Positions 63,507 to 64,000 of a stretch of 64,000 nucleotides of DNA are shown one piece after another. Numbering within the stretch: position 1 is the first letter of the stretch; every line of letters starts with the position of its first letter. The notes beneath the pieces were generated by a model. It saw only the letters and a list, made by a program, of their open reading frames with translations, did no database searches and was not told the DNA's origin. The position numbers were made by a program, and so were the translations under genes. Where the stretch lies: positions 2,133,501 to 2,197,500 of the forward strand of contig OX638327.1 in NCBI GenBank assembly GCA_951812745.1, in the 5' to 3' direction. The DNA is from an uncultured Nitrospirales bacterium. GTDB taxonomy: Bacteria; Nitrospirota; Nitrospiria; Nitrospirales; UBA8639.

Positions 63507-64000
63507 ATGAACGTCTCGGTTTCAGGCAAGCAGGACGTTGGCACGCGGGAAAGCAAGATCCCTTCGGCGTATCAGGCCGGATACGAGAAGGCGGCTGCGC
63601 TCAATCCGGATCTTGCCGCGAAATATGTCGCACTCACGGTTGTCGACGATCCGGTCACCGATGCCGTCATCGAGGCGTTGGCAGCGTTCGATCACCGGGA
63701 AAGCCAGCGATTCATCAATGCCGGCATGGAGCAAGACGCGAAGGTCCTCGTGGAGGCGCCGCGGCCGTTGCGCGATTTCTTCGAAGAGGTCGGGAGCCCA
63801 CCGGCCTGGTTCGATCACGACGCGGTTCTTCCGGGCCGTCACGCGTTCCAACAGCATCTGGACCTGTTCATCCCCGCGTTCGTCGTCGTTACCTTGCGAA
63901 ACTTCACCAGTTTGATGAGCAAGGTGTTCTTAATGACGGGACAGGTCACGACCCAGGAGGGCGTGCGACGAATCCGGCAGAACTTCCGGTATTTGGTCGA
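63507..64000 (+). CDS. DUF2236/latex-clearing-like oxygenase, 5' part
   Basis: A partial gene runs off the window end; 164 codons are visible from the ATG at 63507. A GTG at 63468 is in frame with AAAGG upstream and gives VEEDLNASGNTEI first. The segments PAWFDHDAVLPGRHAFQQH, LDLFIPAFVVVTLRNFTSLMSKVFLMTGQVTT and GVRRIRQNFRYLV fit the DUF2236 (MpaB/rubber-oxygenase) family, whose members bind a b-type haem and often cleave or oxidise hydrophobic chains. The haem ligands would lie beyond the window. It follows the unrecognised gene by about 100 bp. Confidence 0.7.
   Translation, partial: MNVSVSGKQDVGTRESKIPSAYQAGYEKAAALNPDLAAKYVALTVVDDPVTDAVIEALAAFDHRESQRFINAGMEQDAKVLVEAPRPLRDFFEEVGSPPAWFDHDAVLPGRHAFQQHLDLFIPAFVVVTLRNFTSLMSKVFLMTGQVTTQEGVRRIRQNFRYLV

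Noticed and set aside
63538..63915. 125-codon Arg/Ser-rich forward ORF at the window end
   Set aside because: The other frame, from 63507, reads as a DUF2236-type protein and is open to the window end.

Overview
The window looks like the chromosome of a Gram-negative bacterium with a GC content around 58-60%. BamD, LolA, a TonB-dependent receptor, an RND efflux system and several lipoproteins all imply an outer membrane. The gene style and repeats are most compatible with a Nitrospira-like member of the Nitrospirota; this is an inference from reading, not from a database search.

Layout. Positions 1-8.2 kb carry a TonB-like periplasmic protein, a LytS/LytTR-type two-component system, a HIT hydrolase, small hypotheticals, an NTF2-like protein, a DMT exporter and a phosphopantetheinyl transferase. 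Positions 8.4-21.4 kb are core genes: ferredoxin, smc, ispH, fabH, bamD, ccdA/resA, ruvA, yebC, fmt and rsmA. Positions 21.5-31.8 kb hold ftsK-lolA, tRNA-Gln(CUG), an outer-membrane barrel, glnS, metF, a macro-HTH-MBL fusion and a site-2 protease. Positions 31.8-38.6 kb hold an M20 peptidase, a thiamine block (promoter, TPP riboswitch, leader terminator, thiC, then a Thi4-type thiazole synthase), a TPR protein, a degenerate receiver and ygfZ. Positions 38.65-39.53 kb are a low-GC decayed locus. Positions 39.6-46.1 kb form a TetR-OMF-MFP-RND efflux operon, followed convergently by a TonB-dependent receptor. Positions 49-54.7 kb carry hemD and a lipoprotein gene that share a duplicated palindromic leader, a VOC protein, an MBL protein with a PqqD-like segment, RicT and a DsrE-like protein.

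The most unusual region is about 54.7-64 kb, which continues past the window edge. It reads as one forward biosynthetic block: an FAD-dependent amine-oxidase-type enzyme; an AlkB-type non-haem di-iron hydroxylase fused to a GlnE-like nucleotidyltransferase domain; a SAM methyltransferase interrupted by one in-frame amber codon at a position where Trp is expected; a fused TOMM cyclodehydratase (leader-binding/E1-like part plus YcaO); a 50-codon ORF with a good Shine-Dalgarno sequence that could encode a precursor peptide; a large protein I do not recognise; and the start of a DUF2236-type oxygenase. Together they suggest an undescribed thiazole/oxazole-modified peptide pathway that also has an alkane-hydroxylase-like step.

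Intergenic regions are rich in short palindromic repeats. Several families recur in the window, and at least three copies lie inside coding sequence (a response-regulator linker, the FtsK linker and the LolA signal-peptide region). A perfect 18-bp palindrome occurs at two sites, with a degenerate third copy.
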